From: Serendipita indica DSM 11827
Lineage: Eukaryota; Basidiomycota; Agaricomycetes; Sebacinales; Serendipitaceae
NCBI GenBank assembly: GCA_910890315.1
Contig: CAJVGD010000042.1
Coordinates: 496,001 to 560,000, forward strand
DNA: 64,000 bases
Reading direction: 5' to 3'
Part shown: one piece after another, positions 26,688 through 38,430 of the stretch
Position numbering within the stretch: position 1 is the stretch's first letter
Layout: each line of letters begins with the position of its first letter
Notes under the pieces: generated by a model
What the model saw: only the letters and a program-made list of their open reading frames with translations
Told to the model about the DNA's origin: nothing
Database searches by the model: none
Program-made: the position numbers and the translations under genes

Positions 26688-27774
26688 TCACTCTTGCTTC
26701 TGTTCCTTGACCTGGCGTCTCTCCTCCAATTCTGCTTCTTGCAACATCGCCAACTTCCATTCTCTCCACATCCAACTCAGGGCAATGAGAGCTCCTGGGC
26801 CAGCGAGTGGCAAGAGCATGGGTGCAATCATTGCGAATCCCAGGAGCTCGCTCGAGGAGTCAATGTAGAAAAAGGCGGCGACGATGGGAGGGATGACTGC
26901 AAATACCCAGTCCCATTGAAGGAGCTGCAGTAGGATGCTCTCCGACGTCATCGTTCTAGCATCCCCGGTTGTCGTGGCTGGCAGCCACTGAACAAAGCTG
27001 TCCCAAGTGGTCCTTGGGGCATAGCTGGTAGTCATCGTGAGATGAACCGCAGAGGTTACCATAAACGTCGTGCCCAAGGCCAGCTGAGTAATCCAAAGCC
27101 AGATTCTGTGGTGGGTGGCCGAATGTTGAGCCATAGCCTTTGAATGATGGGTACCCAGAAGATGAAGAAGGTCCACATCAGTATGGCGTACTCATTCATA
27201 GTCACCACCATCACGCAGTAGGGCAACAGATACCCAAAGACGTGCGCGATGAATGCGGCTTCTGCAGCTGGGCGGCTCAGGGGCTTCTTGGGTTCCCGTT
27301 GGAAGATGACGAGCATGAATAGCCATGCTGCAGGCATAGCGAGTCCAGCGGCACTAGCACTGAAAACAAGGCCGAGGGTTGAAAACCATTGGCCGGGTCC
27401 GTCCGCCCGCAGGGCTTCAATGCAAAGCGTTAGGAACGCTGGTGAGATGCACGATAGCAAATATATCGTAAAGGGTTGGAGATGGCGGAACAGGGAGAGT
27501 TTCATAAACTCGACGCCGACACAGAGTTGTTGGTCCAGAGCCGGAATGCCAGTATACCGAAGTTGGGATTCGGAGAGATATTTTGGTGGGTTTGGACATT
27601 CAGGCGGATGAAATAGAACGTCCAGAGCGTCCGCGGCGATGAGTTGGCCATATATCAACCAAATGGCTGCTCCAAAGAGCGGGATAAAGATACCAGCACC
27701 AACTAAGAAATAGTTTAGGCGCGTTTTGAGCTTGTTGCGCGAGATTCCTCACCGACTGGCTTGAAGGAGGGCAT
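26688..27774 (-). CDS. multi-pass membrane protein, unknown
   Basis: The start at 27772-27774 gives MPSFKPV, then a 50-nt intron, then VGAGIFIPLFGAAIWLIYG, in frame. The protein has about seven hydrophobic segments (for example FTIYLLSCISPAFLTLCIEA, FSASAAGLAMPAAWLFMLVI, VFGYLLPYCVMVV, WVFAVIPPIVAAFFYID) and a charged, probably cytosolic tail (EAELEERRQVKEQKQE). It resembles membrane proteins often seen in fungal secondary-metabolite loci, but I would not assign a function. Near 27050-27150 the frame must change by one base. A 71-nt intron from GTACCC to TTACTCAG would restore it (FFIFW joined to LALGTTFMV); otherwise it is a frameshift. Confidence 0.6.
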
Positions 27775-28056
27775 TCCAAGTTGTCGATATTTGGGCGGCG
27801 CTTAGGACTGGGAGAGATCAGCGTTGGAAATATTGCATTGTTTCAAGTGAATCTAGTTGAGAGTTGCATTGTTTATTGGTACTAGCGGGGGTGATAGTAA
27901 TCTGCGAGAGTTCCCAAGGTTCAAAGTCAATAAAACATGTAAATTTCTTATTTTCCAGATTTATTCTGCAATTTCCAGCGTCTGTCAGGATCCGGTTTCC
28001 CGTTGCTCACGTCTTGCTCAGCTTTTGGACAACCCGCCATCGTAGTCTTTTGCTCG

Positions 28057-31000
28057 ATGGCGGCCCAGACGTCTCAAAATTCTACTCCAACAACTTCTTA
28101 CCCCTGGTATTCGCTCTTTAGATCGTTTGGGACCAAGGCCCCGACTACGCCGTCTATCCAGGAGCAGTCGGCAGCCAAGGGAGATTTCAAACGGAGACGC
28201 TCACCAGTTCAGGAAACAGAGGATGAGAGTCCGCAGAAGAGGATTAAACGCTCTAGTCCTCCCAGGCAATCCAGCGCTTTACCGTTGGCATCCAATTTCC
28301 AGCGGGAAGGCTCCGTCAAGAAATTGGTAAAAATATTTAAATCTTGCACAAACAAAACGTGCTAACGAGAACTTAGACGTTAGATTCTGTCCAGAGCTTG
28401 GGAGCTGCCAAATCGTTGCGCAATGCGGCCCCTTCAGAGGCGACGTTTGCAAGTGGACGGACTGGTTTATCTCGTGCTCCTTCCACGGGACTTTCTGTCC
28501 ACATGAACCGCTTTAGTTTGCAAACTCCGCGCCTCGAGACGCCCGTGAAAGAAACCATCCAAATTCCTGCCCGCGTCGCTGGAGTCTCGCAAAAGGCGTA
28601 CAACGTCAATCGTTCCATCGCACAAGCAGATTCTCTTTCTTTTCCAACACATCGTGCCAGCTCGACCACCCCCATGCTCGAGGATCGTGCGAGCGTTCAG
28701 CGGCAGTCTACACCATCGGGAGCTAGCTTTGGTCCAATGAAGCAGCCATATGAAGCCAGATCCACCACTTCATTTGGCAGGTTGTCGCCCTCCTCCCCGC
28801 CTCAATCAAAGCCTGCTCTCGAGCGCCACTCAGTCAGCGCTCCCTGGGCTGGCCGCAATGGTGCACACCAACCTCACCGACTGGGAAATGTATGTGCAAA
28901 CTATTGATCAAACTATCTCCGACTCATCTACTTTTTTTTTCCTTCTCAGGGCTCGCTTTCCAGAAACCGAACAACCTCGTTGCTCTCCGTTGCATCACAG
29001 TCTGAAGCGCCGTCTGTGACCTCTGGACACGAGGAGCGGACAACTCCAACGCCCAAGGATGGATCAGTGTCCTCTCCACCATCTGTTACCTCTCCATCCG
29101 GCTCGTCGGTTGGCAGCCCACCACCTACCACGGTCCCCCTTTCCAAAATGGTAGGACATGCCGCGCGTGCAGTCAGGTCGGTCAAGCAGCTAGATACTCC
29201 CCTCAAACATTCGAGGTCATACAGCCAGCCGTACGCGTACAAAGTCAAGGTGCCCGTCCCCAGCCAGACCAACTCTGTCGCAAGTTACGAACGCAGTTCC
29301 GACGCGAGCAGCACACACGCCCAGATTGCTTCGTCCACTGCTAGGCTCAAGATGGAACGCGCTGGAGCTCCTTATGCGGTCGCACAGGATAACGTCTCTT
29401 CACGAAGCAAAAAGATTCTGGAAAGGCGGAGGGAAGAGGAGCAAGAGATTGATACAATGGAAATGGACGACGATCTCAAAGTTGAGCCTATCAACAAGGG
29501 CAAGGAAAATGCGGCGCCAGAATCTGTCCCAATGTCCGAGGACGGCGCGACGGAGACGAGCACAGAGTTGGGTCGCGGCATCAAATCACGCATGGGGCCT
29601 CTTTCCAGCGAGGCTACTAGTGTTGCCTCTTCTCGGACTGCTGGTCGTTCGCAGCTACGCGTTGGACGAGAGAAGCTCGGGCACGGAACGTCTGCTAGCG
29701 TGTCTTCTGCGTCTGGTGTCGAAAGGCGATCGCGCATCGCGTCAGCTGACCTCTCCTCTCGCTTCAACCCAAGTGCCAACGAGCGTTATCAAAAGACGCG
29801 GTCGACCGGTCGATTCTCTGCACCTCCTGATGACTATGAAGATGTCGTGTCGAAACCCAGCGCACCACAGGAGATGAGAGCGACTCCAGCTTTGGTCATT
29901 CCCAGGTTGCCAACTCCCGAGGAAACGCGTCTGCCTGCGTCTGAGGTATGTCCCTGCCAGCGACACATGGATGCTGCTGACCAAATCGCTAGCCTATGAA
30001 CATTAGTCCAGTCAAGGAAACGGCCACGAGTGGAGATGTGAACGTCGATATGGCCTCTACCACGCCCACAGAGTCGTCGGTGCGCAATGCGTTCAAAATG
30101 ACCCCTATCACGGCGCCGGCTCCTGAGGAAGTCAAGTCTGTCGTTGACCATAGCTGGCCCGAAGTCAAGCCACTCGTCCCGCCCGTCAAAGTATCTGCGC
30201 CGACCGAACCCTCACCGGCTCCAGTGGCACCTGTTTCCTTTGGCTTTACACCCAGCATTCCTGCGACGACTTCAGCTCCGGTTGCGCCACCGCCTCCAGC
30301 GCCCGTTCCTGCAGAACAGAGTAGTGCAAAGTCGGAGAGTAAATCTGTAACAGGTCCTACTCCTTCGCTTTTTGCGTTTGCGCCCCCGAAACCAGCCGAA
30401 ACAGCGCAAGCTGACAAGCCTGCACCGGCTTTGGCAGGATTCAGCTTTGGAACTCCGCCTACTATCCCAACCAAGGCACCTACCCCTGCAGCGCCGTTCT
30501 CTCTCGCTCCACCACCAACCGTGGTAGTCACAGAGCCACCTAAGACGACCTTCTCCTTTGGTGCTCCCGCTGTCGAGCCAACAAAGCCCGGTGCTCCTGC
30601 TGGATTGTTCGGACCTGCAGTGACTCCGGCAGCGGAACCTCCCAAGCTGTTTAGCTTTACGCCTGCGCCAGTCGCGGAACCACCCAAGACGACGGGATTC
30701 TCGTTTGGCCAACCTCAGCCCGCGAGCACGCCGAGTCCAGTCAAGGAGCCAGTACCAGAAGCGAAGGCCCCATTGGCTCCGTTTTCGTTTGCGACTCCGA
30801 CACCAGCGGCTTCTGCTTCAGTCTCTACAACGCCGGCCACGCCAGCCACGCCTTCGCCTGTGAAGCCTGCCTTCTCGTTCCCTGCGAGCACGCCCACCGT
30901 TGTTCCTGGCCTCAATCTGGGTGCAGCCACGCCCTCTTCGAGCCCATTCTCCTTTGCCGAGTCGCCTAGCCCAGCAAAGAGCACTCAGGAGGCTGTGGAT

Positions 31001-32167
31001 CTTAGTACCCCGACGAAGAGTACACCATTCAGCTTTGGAACTCCGTCGGCTACTCCAGCCACGCCTACACCGGCTCCCTTTTCGTTTGGAAATCCACCCT
31101 CGACCACGCCCTCTGCAACCCCTGCGTCACAGCCATTTACATTTGGGGCTCTCCCATCTACGACGCCCGCATCTACGACCAATACTCCATTTACATTCGG
31201 CGCGCCGAGTGCAGGAAATACCTCTACCACTCCAGCGGCTACGCCTGCTCCCGCGTCTAATGGCTTCTCGTTCTCGTTTGGCAGTAGCACCAACAACCCA
31301 TTCGCATCCACGACGCCAACGGCACCCAAGACGTTTACGTTTGGTGACAGTCAAGGGCCTACGACTGCTCCCCCAACGTTTCCATTCTCAAAGGCGCCTG
31401 GTGATGCGACGCCGAAAGGCAAAGCCCCAGAGTCTACCCCCTTCACGTTTGGCCAACTTGCTCCTCCCAGCAGTGCTCCTCCGACCGGCGGATTCTCCTT
31501 TCCTCCCTCAAACAAGTCTGGTCTCGTCTTCCCGACTGGACCCACCACACCACTCGGGAAGACGCTCGAACTAGATAGTATGGACGCAAGTCCTATTCGT
31601 GGAGGTGGAAATGGGCCGAGCAATGGAACCGCAGCTAGTTCCTTCACCGGAGCCAGCAGCCAACCCTTCAACTTTGGCCCTAGTCCTGCTCCAAACAGCG
31701 CTCCGCCATTCGCCTCTAGCAGTGGATTTGGATCGCAGAGTGGGCCCGGCTTTGGAGGCTTTGGCAAAGATTCCGCACCCAACCCAACACCTGCTCCGTT
31801 TAGCTTTGGCAACGCGAGCGGTTTCACGGCGCCTGCTCCCACTCCTACGACTCCATTCGCTCAGACTAGTGGTACTGGATTCGGGTCTGGCGGGTTCTCG
31901 TTTGGTCAAACGACTGCTGGTGCGACCGCGAGCCCGTTTGGTCAGCCGCAGGCACTTCCGTCCCCCTCCGTTGGTGGCTTTACGCAACTTGCTTCGCCAG
32001 CGGCTAGCCCATTCAATGCACCAGCCCCGCTTGCTGGCGCCGCAGAGGGGTTGCTGCTCGGTCCCGGCGATCGCAAGATTGCTCCCATGCCCAAACCACG
32101 AAGACAAAGAACCGAAGCCGAGAGGAGGGCTGGTTTGCAAAAGTTCCATCAAAATAAAGGACCATAG
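28057..32167 (+). CDS. FxFG nucleoporin (Nup1/Nup153-like)
   Basis: Exons 28057-28326, 28377-28889, 28950-29945 and 29993-32167 encode 1317 residues. FG nucleoporins line the nuclear pore and bind karyopherins. The N-terminal 100 residues are basic with possible nuclear signals (FKRRRSPV, PQKRIKR). A Ser/Thr-rich middle follows, with a charged helix (SKKILERRREEEQEIDTMEM). From about residue 650 onward there are roughly 25 FG-type repeats (FSFGTP, FTFGAP, FSFSFGSS, FTFGQL, FNFGPS, GFGSGGFSFG) spaced by Pro/Thr/Ala linkers. The C-terminus is a basic motif (RKIAPMPKPRRQRTEAERR) like the karyopherin-binding tail of yeast Nup1. That tail and the FxFG type suggest a nuclear-basket nucleoporin; the exact orthologue is inferred. 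Confidence 0.85.
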
Positions 32168-32962
32168 AGATAGATGAAGATGGGTACAGGCACGACGACG
32201 CTCTTCCATACCCCCTATGCTTCAAGCTTGGTATCTCCTGCGAACTTTGGCTTCTCCGGCCCTCGTCCTCGTTCAACATGATGACGATTGTCTTCCATGC
32301 TCTCTCCTTTTTTTTCTTCCACTTTTACACCACAAAAAAAAACAGCGGGGCATGCATGTTGACGCTCACGAGGCGTCCTACTCTGTCCTTATGGTCCTCT
32401 TTTTCAAGGTTTCTCACAATCAGCATCAGAGGTCGATTCAAGATCTCACTCAGCATCCAGCGTCAACGGTAGACGTCGACCACGGCATCCAGTCACCCGA
32501 TATCCGAAGGATAATCGACCATCGTTATTATAACAACCAGCATGCATCCGCCATCCATCTTAACATTGGGTTTTTCTCCAGCGGGAATCGGCCTTCGTCG
32601 CCCCTTTCGGGAGCATTTATGAAGACTTCGGTATTCTGCGCAAAGCATTCTTTGATCCATAGGATTCTACGTCACGCACCACATTCCCCGCATATTACAT
32701 TACAATCATGTCGTCTTGTTACTCGCCCAATGAAGCCCTTGGCGAATCGCCCTTGTATACATATTTTGGCCTGGCCACTTGTGCGATAGATTACTTAACT
32801 CCGTATATTCTCGAGCTAAGACTGCACATGAGATGACTCGAGCTCAAGATCCAGTCGGCTCCGCTGTTTGAGATATTGCGGTGTTAGAAACTTTGACCTC
32901 TACCACGACCTGCCCGTGCCCTCGCCTCTGTTTTATTCACATCGTAATCTCCACAAATAATC
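32168..32962. other. nucleoporin 3' flank / MBF1 promoter
   Basis: About 795 bp between two plus-strand genes. It holds a short A-run near 32333-32342 and pyrimidine-rich segments. A plus-strand open frame of ~190 codons crosses it, but its content (CVLMVLFFKVS, SCRLVTRPMKP) looks random. The MBF1 promoter presumably lies in the last few hundred bases. Confidence 0.4.
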
Positions 32963-33695
32963 ATGTCCAACGTTGAATGGGATTCTAAACTCGTTATCGG
33001 CAACAAGGCTCAAGCCCGCCGTCCTGTCGCCATTGCGAGCACGAGCAACTCTGCTTTGAATGGTGAGTCAGCGCTCGTCTCTCGTCTTTTCACTTGGTTC
33101 TAACGGTTCCATGTCTAGCTGTGCGTCTCTCAGAGTCTCAAATTCCTCTTAGTCTTGCTTACGTAGATATTTTTTAGGCCCGCCGCCAAGGAACCGTCGT
33201 AGGCGTCGACAGGCGCACTGCTGGTGGATCGAACAAGGCTCACCAAGGTACTTATCTGCCTTTGTTGCCATGAAAATCTCCTTCAAGTCGTTTTGGTACG
33301 CAAGCGCTGACTATTTGCCACAAAATAGGACCAGACCACCAGCGCATTGCAAAACTAGACCGTGACAACGAAGTCGCACCTCCTCCAAAGATCAACCCAG
33401 CCGTCGGAAAGGCAATGCAGACTGCCCGCCTGGCGATGCAGCTCTCCCAAAAGGACCTGGCCGCAAAAATCAACGAGAAGCAGTCTGTCCTTGCAGACAT
33501 CGAAACCGGAAAGGCGACTGCCAACCCTCAGATCCTCGGCAAGATTGAGAGGCAGCTTGGGGTCAAACTGCGGGGTATGTAGCATTCTTTCTCTCGTGCT
33601 TGGGCGCGGCAAGACTAACGGGGCGAATAGGTAACGAGATTGGGAAGAAACTGGAAGGGCCCAGGCGCGCAGCGGCATCGACCTCGACGTCGTAA
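32963..33695 (+). CDS. MBF1: Multiprotein-bridging factor 1
   Basis: Transcriptional coactivator linking bZIP activators to TBP; it also acts at colliding ribosomes in yeast. Exons 32963-33062, a 2-nt exon 33119-33120, 33178-33247, 33329-33574 and 33631-33695 give 160 residues. The N-terminal MBF1 domain (MSNVEWDSKLVIGNKAQARR; NAARRQGTVVGVDRR) and the Cro/C1-type helix-turn-helix (AVGKAMQTARLAMQLSQKDL; AAKINEKQSVLADIETGKA; ILGKIERQLGVKLRGNEIGK) are complete. The NAARRQG text matches yeast Mbf1 exactly, and is read only if the two bases CT form an exon of their own. The flanking introns are 56 and 57 nt with GTGAGT/GTGCGT donors and CTAAC/CTTAC branch-like sites. Confidence 0.92.
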
Positions 33696-33850
33696 AGTGG
33701 AAAAGCATTCACTTTTGATGCTCGCTTGGTGGCTCCCTTCCATAACTAGTGCTTCCCCCCGCAGATTTCAGTTGTATAGAGAGATCTGAATGGAGGCATC
33801 CTTGTGCTGAAATCGACCCAAGCAATAAGCTAGAGATACAGAGTGACAAA

Positions 33851-35731
33851 TTAGGAGGCATCTGCTTCGCCAGTCCCCTACCAATTTGTCAGTGGTCTCA
33901 TGAGAGGATTTGACACGAGAAACATACATAGGATATATAATCGGGGCTCTCGCAAGCCTGGTATTCTCTGAGCAACTCTTCTACCACGGCGCTTGTCGAG
34001 AGTCAGAGACGGTAGACGAGAGATTATCTACTGACCGTGACTCGTCAAACTCTCCATAGCCACCCTCAAATATCTTCTCTTTCTTATACTGCTCCAAGAA
34101 CGCGTTTCGTTTTCTTAGTCGGTCGTATTGATCCAACATCCGCTTGAAAAGCTGCCGCCCTGTTAGCCTCTATAAAGAGTTTCGAGTTCTATACTTACCG
34201 AAGCGATACTCGTGTGGTTTGCGAGCATCAAACCACTCACACGATGGCTCGCTGCAATATAAGGTGACTTGCGTGTGAGGGCCACCTGGATGGATGCGGG
34301 TCCCCATGGGATAAAGTTTGCAAGTTGGCGTTCTCGGATACGAAGGAGGGATTGATGGACCTAGATTCTGTTACGCCGTGAAGGACCGGGGGGTTAGAGG
34401 ACGCACGTCTGTTGGATCGACATTTCCTTGGATAATATTGAGGATGCTGATGTAGCATGCAGTTTTGTTCGGTGTTGTTGATACCATTCTGTTCTTAGGC
34501 TGCAAAAGACGACGCATTACGTCTAATACCGTCGTCTTGCGTGTGGATTTGGCCTGTCGACGAGTCAGGATGCAAGTCGCTGGGTCATAAAATAGAAACG
34601 AACTTGGTCTATTTGATCACCGGTGAAGGGAGTATACGAGGTCATCAGGAAGTGGCACCGAGGAGTTGGAATGAGAGACGCGACAATGCCAACGAGGTCG
34701 TTATTCATATAACTCGGATAGCGAAGGGTTTGAGTGGACGCTGCAATAACAGTCGATACCTATTGCACCTTAGGACTATATATCATCGAGTCACACATGC
34801 ACTCACCAGTTGGTTCGTCTGGTCGAAGCTGGGATTCTGGATGTGGAGTCGGTCTGCCGCTATCCGTGCGAGCGCGCCATTGTCCAATACGACCACCGAG
34901 TCTGCATGATCCACAAGTCTTCGAAGCGTGAGTAATGAGTTGTAGGGCTGCACGACAACGTCTGGTTCGGCGTGATTAGGGAACACCGAATATGTCTGGA
35001 TGAGCTTCTTGGGGAATCGGTCGTTCAACCGCTCGAGAACAAATGAGCCGAGTCCTGATCCAGTTCCACCTGCAATAGAATGCATGAGCATGAACCCCTA
35101 ACAGTTATCAGTCTCCTCGTTATCAAGAAATGAGAGCTTTTACCTCAAGAGAGTCACTTCCTTCTGCTTCTCGGTCAACCATCTCCATAACCTCTTCGTA
35201 AATCTTCTCTCCGGCCCCATAGCCTTGAGCCCAGATGTTTCCGGCTCCGCCACCGTCCTTTGAGACAAAAATGTTCTCTGGATTGTACAGATTCGCAAAT
35301 GGAGATGTCAAAATGGTATTAATGACCTGAATAGGGCGTTATAGTCAGCGAATCGCTTAGTTAATGCCTTCGGTGTGTTCTGAGTGATCAACAGAGGACA
35401 AGACGTACTCGAGGCTCTAGATCCACAAGAATGGCGCGAGGAATATAATGCTCGTCGTCTGCTTGATAGAAGAACACGTCTTTGCGGTCGCCACCTTCCG
35501 TTGCCCATTCTTCTAGGATTCCTTCCTTGTTGATGCCATGTTCTGCACATAGTCTCTGCCAATAGACGGATCCCACTGCAGTTTGCACGCGTCGAAAGGG
35601 CCATCCGATGGTTCAAATGTCGATATTAAAGGAAACGCGTCAATGGAAACGCGTCGTAAATGATTAAAGACGAGAAACTAACTCTGGTTACCGCATTGTC
35701 CTAGTTGAACTGTGACTATTTCGCGCGGCAT
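33851..35731 (-). CDS. Gamma-tubulin
   Basis: Gamma-tubulin nucleates microtubules at spindle pole bodies. The start (35729-35731) gives [17 protein letters not shown]; the second exon gives [18 protein letters not shown]. Also visible are [19 protein letters not shown], which is gamma-type text and not alpha or beta, [16 protein letters not shown], the GTP-binding [71 protein letters not shown] and [20 protein letters not shown]. The end is [10 protein letters not shown] at the stop at 33851-33853. At least seven short introns keep frame. One intron near 35630 is about 95 nt. I saw no missing key residues. Confidence 0.93.
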
Positions 35732-35878
35732 CGCGATTACGCTCAAGTGTGGATGCCCTTTCGGAGACGGGTGGTGTCAAAGTCAGCGGTCAACACTCAA
35801 CCAACGCCAAAGCACTTTCTCAGAATCATTATCCAAAGAGAACTAGACAAACAGAGATGAATGTAACATGCTTATTCT

Positions 35879-37388
35879 TCAGCTAGAGCTTGTCGATGCC
35901 GGACTACTCTCATCCTTTGCCTGGGTGGCTTGAGCCGCTTGAGCCTCGGCGGCAACCTTTAAAACCTGGTACACGACCGAGAAATCTTTCTGCGCCAGTG
36001 TACCGTGTTTTGCGACATTTTCGTACACGTCCTTGGCTGTAGCTCCTAATATGAGTGGCGACGTGAAAGTTGACGCTGCCTGCAGCGCGAGGTTCATGTC
36101 CTAAGCCCCTGTTAGTACACCGAAAGTAGATTTACACGTCTGCCTTGCCTTGAGCATGAGTGCTGTAGCAAACCCTCCATCGTAATCTCGTGTACAGGGT
36201 GGGGAGCTATTTGGAAGCGCCCCGGGGACCGGGTTATTGACTTCAGAGCTCCAGCATCGACCTATCAGAGTCGTGAGCGTGGGGCTTAAGAGGTACCGGA
36301 AAGGGCATACCAGTTGAGCTGTTCAGGACGCCAGCCAGAACGTCTGGCTTCAAACCCATCCTCTCGCCCAGAAGCATTCCTTCAGCCACCACAATTTGCT
36401 GAACTCCCAGTATCATATTGTTGCATATCTTCGCCGCAAGCCCCGAGCCTGAGGGCCCACAATGAATGCTTCGTGCACCCATCAGGGAGAGATACGGTTG
36501 GGCCAGGGTGACAGAAGGTTGTGGTCCACCGACCATAAAGGAGAGCGTTCCAGCGCGAGCACCCGAAACGCCTTGACTCTCCGCATTAGTTTCCTGTTGT
36601 AGAAGGCAATGAAGCGTACCTCCTGAGACAGGTGCATCTACCATCATCGCACCCGCTGCCTCTGCCTTGGCGGCCACATCCCGCGCGACTTCAATATCCA
36701 AAGTCGTCGAGTCAATCAGCAAAGTTGGCTCGCCGTTAGCTAACTTAGCAAGTGCTGGAACAATCGCGTCTGCTGAATCAAGGTACGCAGACTAGTATTG
36801 TCAATCCAAGCGTCAGAGGATGAGCGAGTATTAACCTTTACTTGTGGTGACGAAGGCAACATAGTGACGAGTGTGGATGACAGAGAGACCACTCTGAATG
36901 GAATGAGAATCGAAGCGAAATGTCTAACAAACTCACTCGGCAGGACTCTTTGCCACGATGACCTCGTATTCGGGAAACTTTTCCTTCATCTTGCTTATGA
37001 TAGTCTGGGTCGCATCTTGATTGACATCGCATACGACAAATGCAGGCGGTGGATTCTGTTGTCCCCCAGCACCCGAGGTCTTTGCGGTCAACGGCGCAGC
37101 TGTCGATGCACCCGAGTCAATGGTCATCCCAGAACTACTTGAAGAGCCCGTTTGGTGTGCAACTATGGTTTTGGTGAACAAGTTCGTCGCCATTTCGAAT
37201 CCCATGCGTCCGAGACCAATGAATCCTATCGTGGTAGCTCGGTTTGCACCACTTGACAACGCATGTAATCCTCTTCGACTGTTTAAAATTGAAAGTCGAC
37301 TCCAAGAGAGAGTTGGTCTGATGCCTCTACCCCGCATTGTATATTGGACAAGAGGACTAGGGCCGCGCATTACGACGATTTTCTGCAA
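35879..37388 (-). CDS. 3-hydroxyisobutyrate dehydrogenase, mitochondrial
   Basis: NAD-dependent enzyme of valine breakdown (3-hydroxyisobutyrate to methylmalonate semialdehyde). The first ATG (37386-37388) gives MQKIVVMRGP; an internal ATG 17 codons on (MRGRGIRPTLSWS) gives a better presequence. The Rossmann fold is at TTIGFIGLGRMGFEMATNLF. The substrate loop DAPVSGG is split by a 48-nt intron before VSGARAGTLSFMVGG, and the catalytic Lys lies in GLAAKICNNM. NSSTGRCWSSEVNNPVPG and GGFATALMLKDMNLALQA are diagnostic of the family. It ends SPASTSSS. Odd for the family is a ~35-residue low-complexity insert (GSSSSSGMTIDSGAS, TSGAGGQQNPPP) between the nucleotide-binding strands. Confidence 0.92.
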
Positions 37389-37927
37389 CCTTTCGGTAGT
37401 AGAGTGAATTCCTTTGGTGGTTCAGTCGTCATGAATGGATTAGAAGCGCATGTGAAAACATACGGGCCACGGAGCTAGCGACGTTCGCCTAAAGCCAGCA
37501 ATTTGGAGAGTTTAGACCAATTCTCGACGTGAGAGACAACCTCAGTGTAAGCTCGCAGACAATTTCTCTCGGAGTATGGCACCAGTCTTTCAACGACTGT
37601 TGTCAGCTGATGGCGTCGAATCCAGGTTCCGGTACCAGCCTCGACCAAACGAACAGACAGCAAGCTTGGCGAGTAAAGCCAGAATCTTCAATAACGTCAA
37701 TGGTACGACAAAGCATACGCTGGTTACCTGCAAGAGCATGGAAGAAACGTCTACAAGAACAGACTTCAAAGGATTACACAAAGAGAACCCGGTATAGCCA
37801 TAATCCGTGATGAAGAACTCGAGGTGATCTAATGATCACAATACTGTGAACCCTCATCACCTAGGGTGGATTCAGGCTGACTGTGAATACAAGATTGGAG
37901 AAACGTACCTGAATACTTCTCTGACGA
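37389..37927. other. intergenic, no gene seen
   Basis: 539 bp between two minus-strand genes. Short open frames on both strands have no recognisable content. It probably holds the HIBADH promoter and the 3' flank of the coiled-coil gene. Confidence 0.4.
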
Positions 37928-38430
37928 TTATTTAGCGTCCTCCTCGTGGTCTTTTCGCTCTTCAGATTGCTCTACAGCCCTATCATCCTCGTCGTTACCC
38001 GTCTGGTCGACCTCATCGGCGACATCTGAGACCATCGAGCTCAGGAGCTCTTCCAAGCCACTGAGCAGCGCGTCTACCTTTCCTTCAACGCCTGAGGCAA
38101 TCTCTTCTGCGGCCTCCAACTTCTGCAGCAGCTCGCGTACACTCTCCGCATCTTCCAAGGCGGGAACCCTTGCCTCTTCTGACGTGTAGAGTGACGTGAT
38201 GTCTATATTATTTGACCTTGGAGATGTATCCTGGTCTTCATTTGCAGCCTTTGCTCCACTGCTAGACTGTGCGCGCTCAGTCTCCGCTTCATTGAGGGTT
38301 GCGAGAAGATACGAGAGTGCAGAGATATCTTCCTCCACCGTTTTGAGCTGCTCGTTGGCTCGGAAAGTCACATCACGCATGACAGCCAGTGATGGTCGGG
38401 TGGAAGTGGCAAGGCTGATAATAGTCACCA
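37928..38430 (-). CDS. acidic coiled-coil protein, unknown (5' end unresolved)
   Basis: The main exon encodes about 165 residues after a probable acceptor (TTTGTAG) near 38456. Text such as NEQLKTVEEDISALSYLLAT, VRELLQKLEAAEEIASGVEG and ALLSGLEELLSSMVSDVADE has heptad-like leucines and predicts coiled coil. The last 25 residues are Glu/Asp-rich. No ATG is available in frame near the exon start, so an upstream exon must supply it. A hydrophobic open stretch just upstream (about 38527-38612, reading PLLTFLEWVFLAAMSAYSIV) is a tempting first exon with a membrane segment, but the splice phase does not fit as I read it. Family not recognised. Confidence 0.5.

Noticed and set aside
29989-31842. Several minus-strand open frames opposite the nucleoporin
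   Set aside because: Gly/Ala/Val-rich translations are antisense shadows of the Pro/Thr/Ala FG-repeat codons.
32217-32789. 190-codon open frame after the nucleoporin
   Set aside because: No domain, no good context, and lies in the expected 3' UTR/promoter region.
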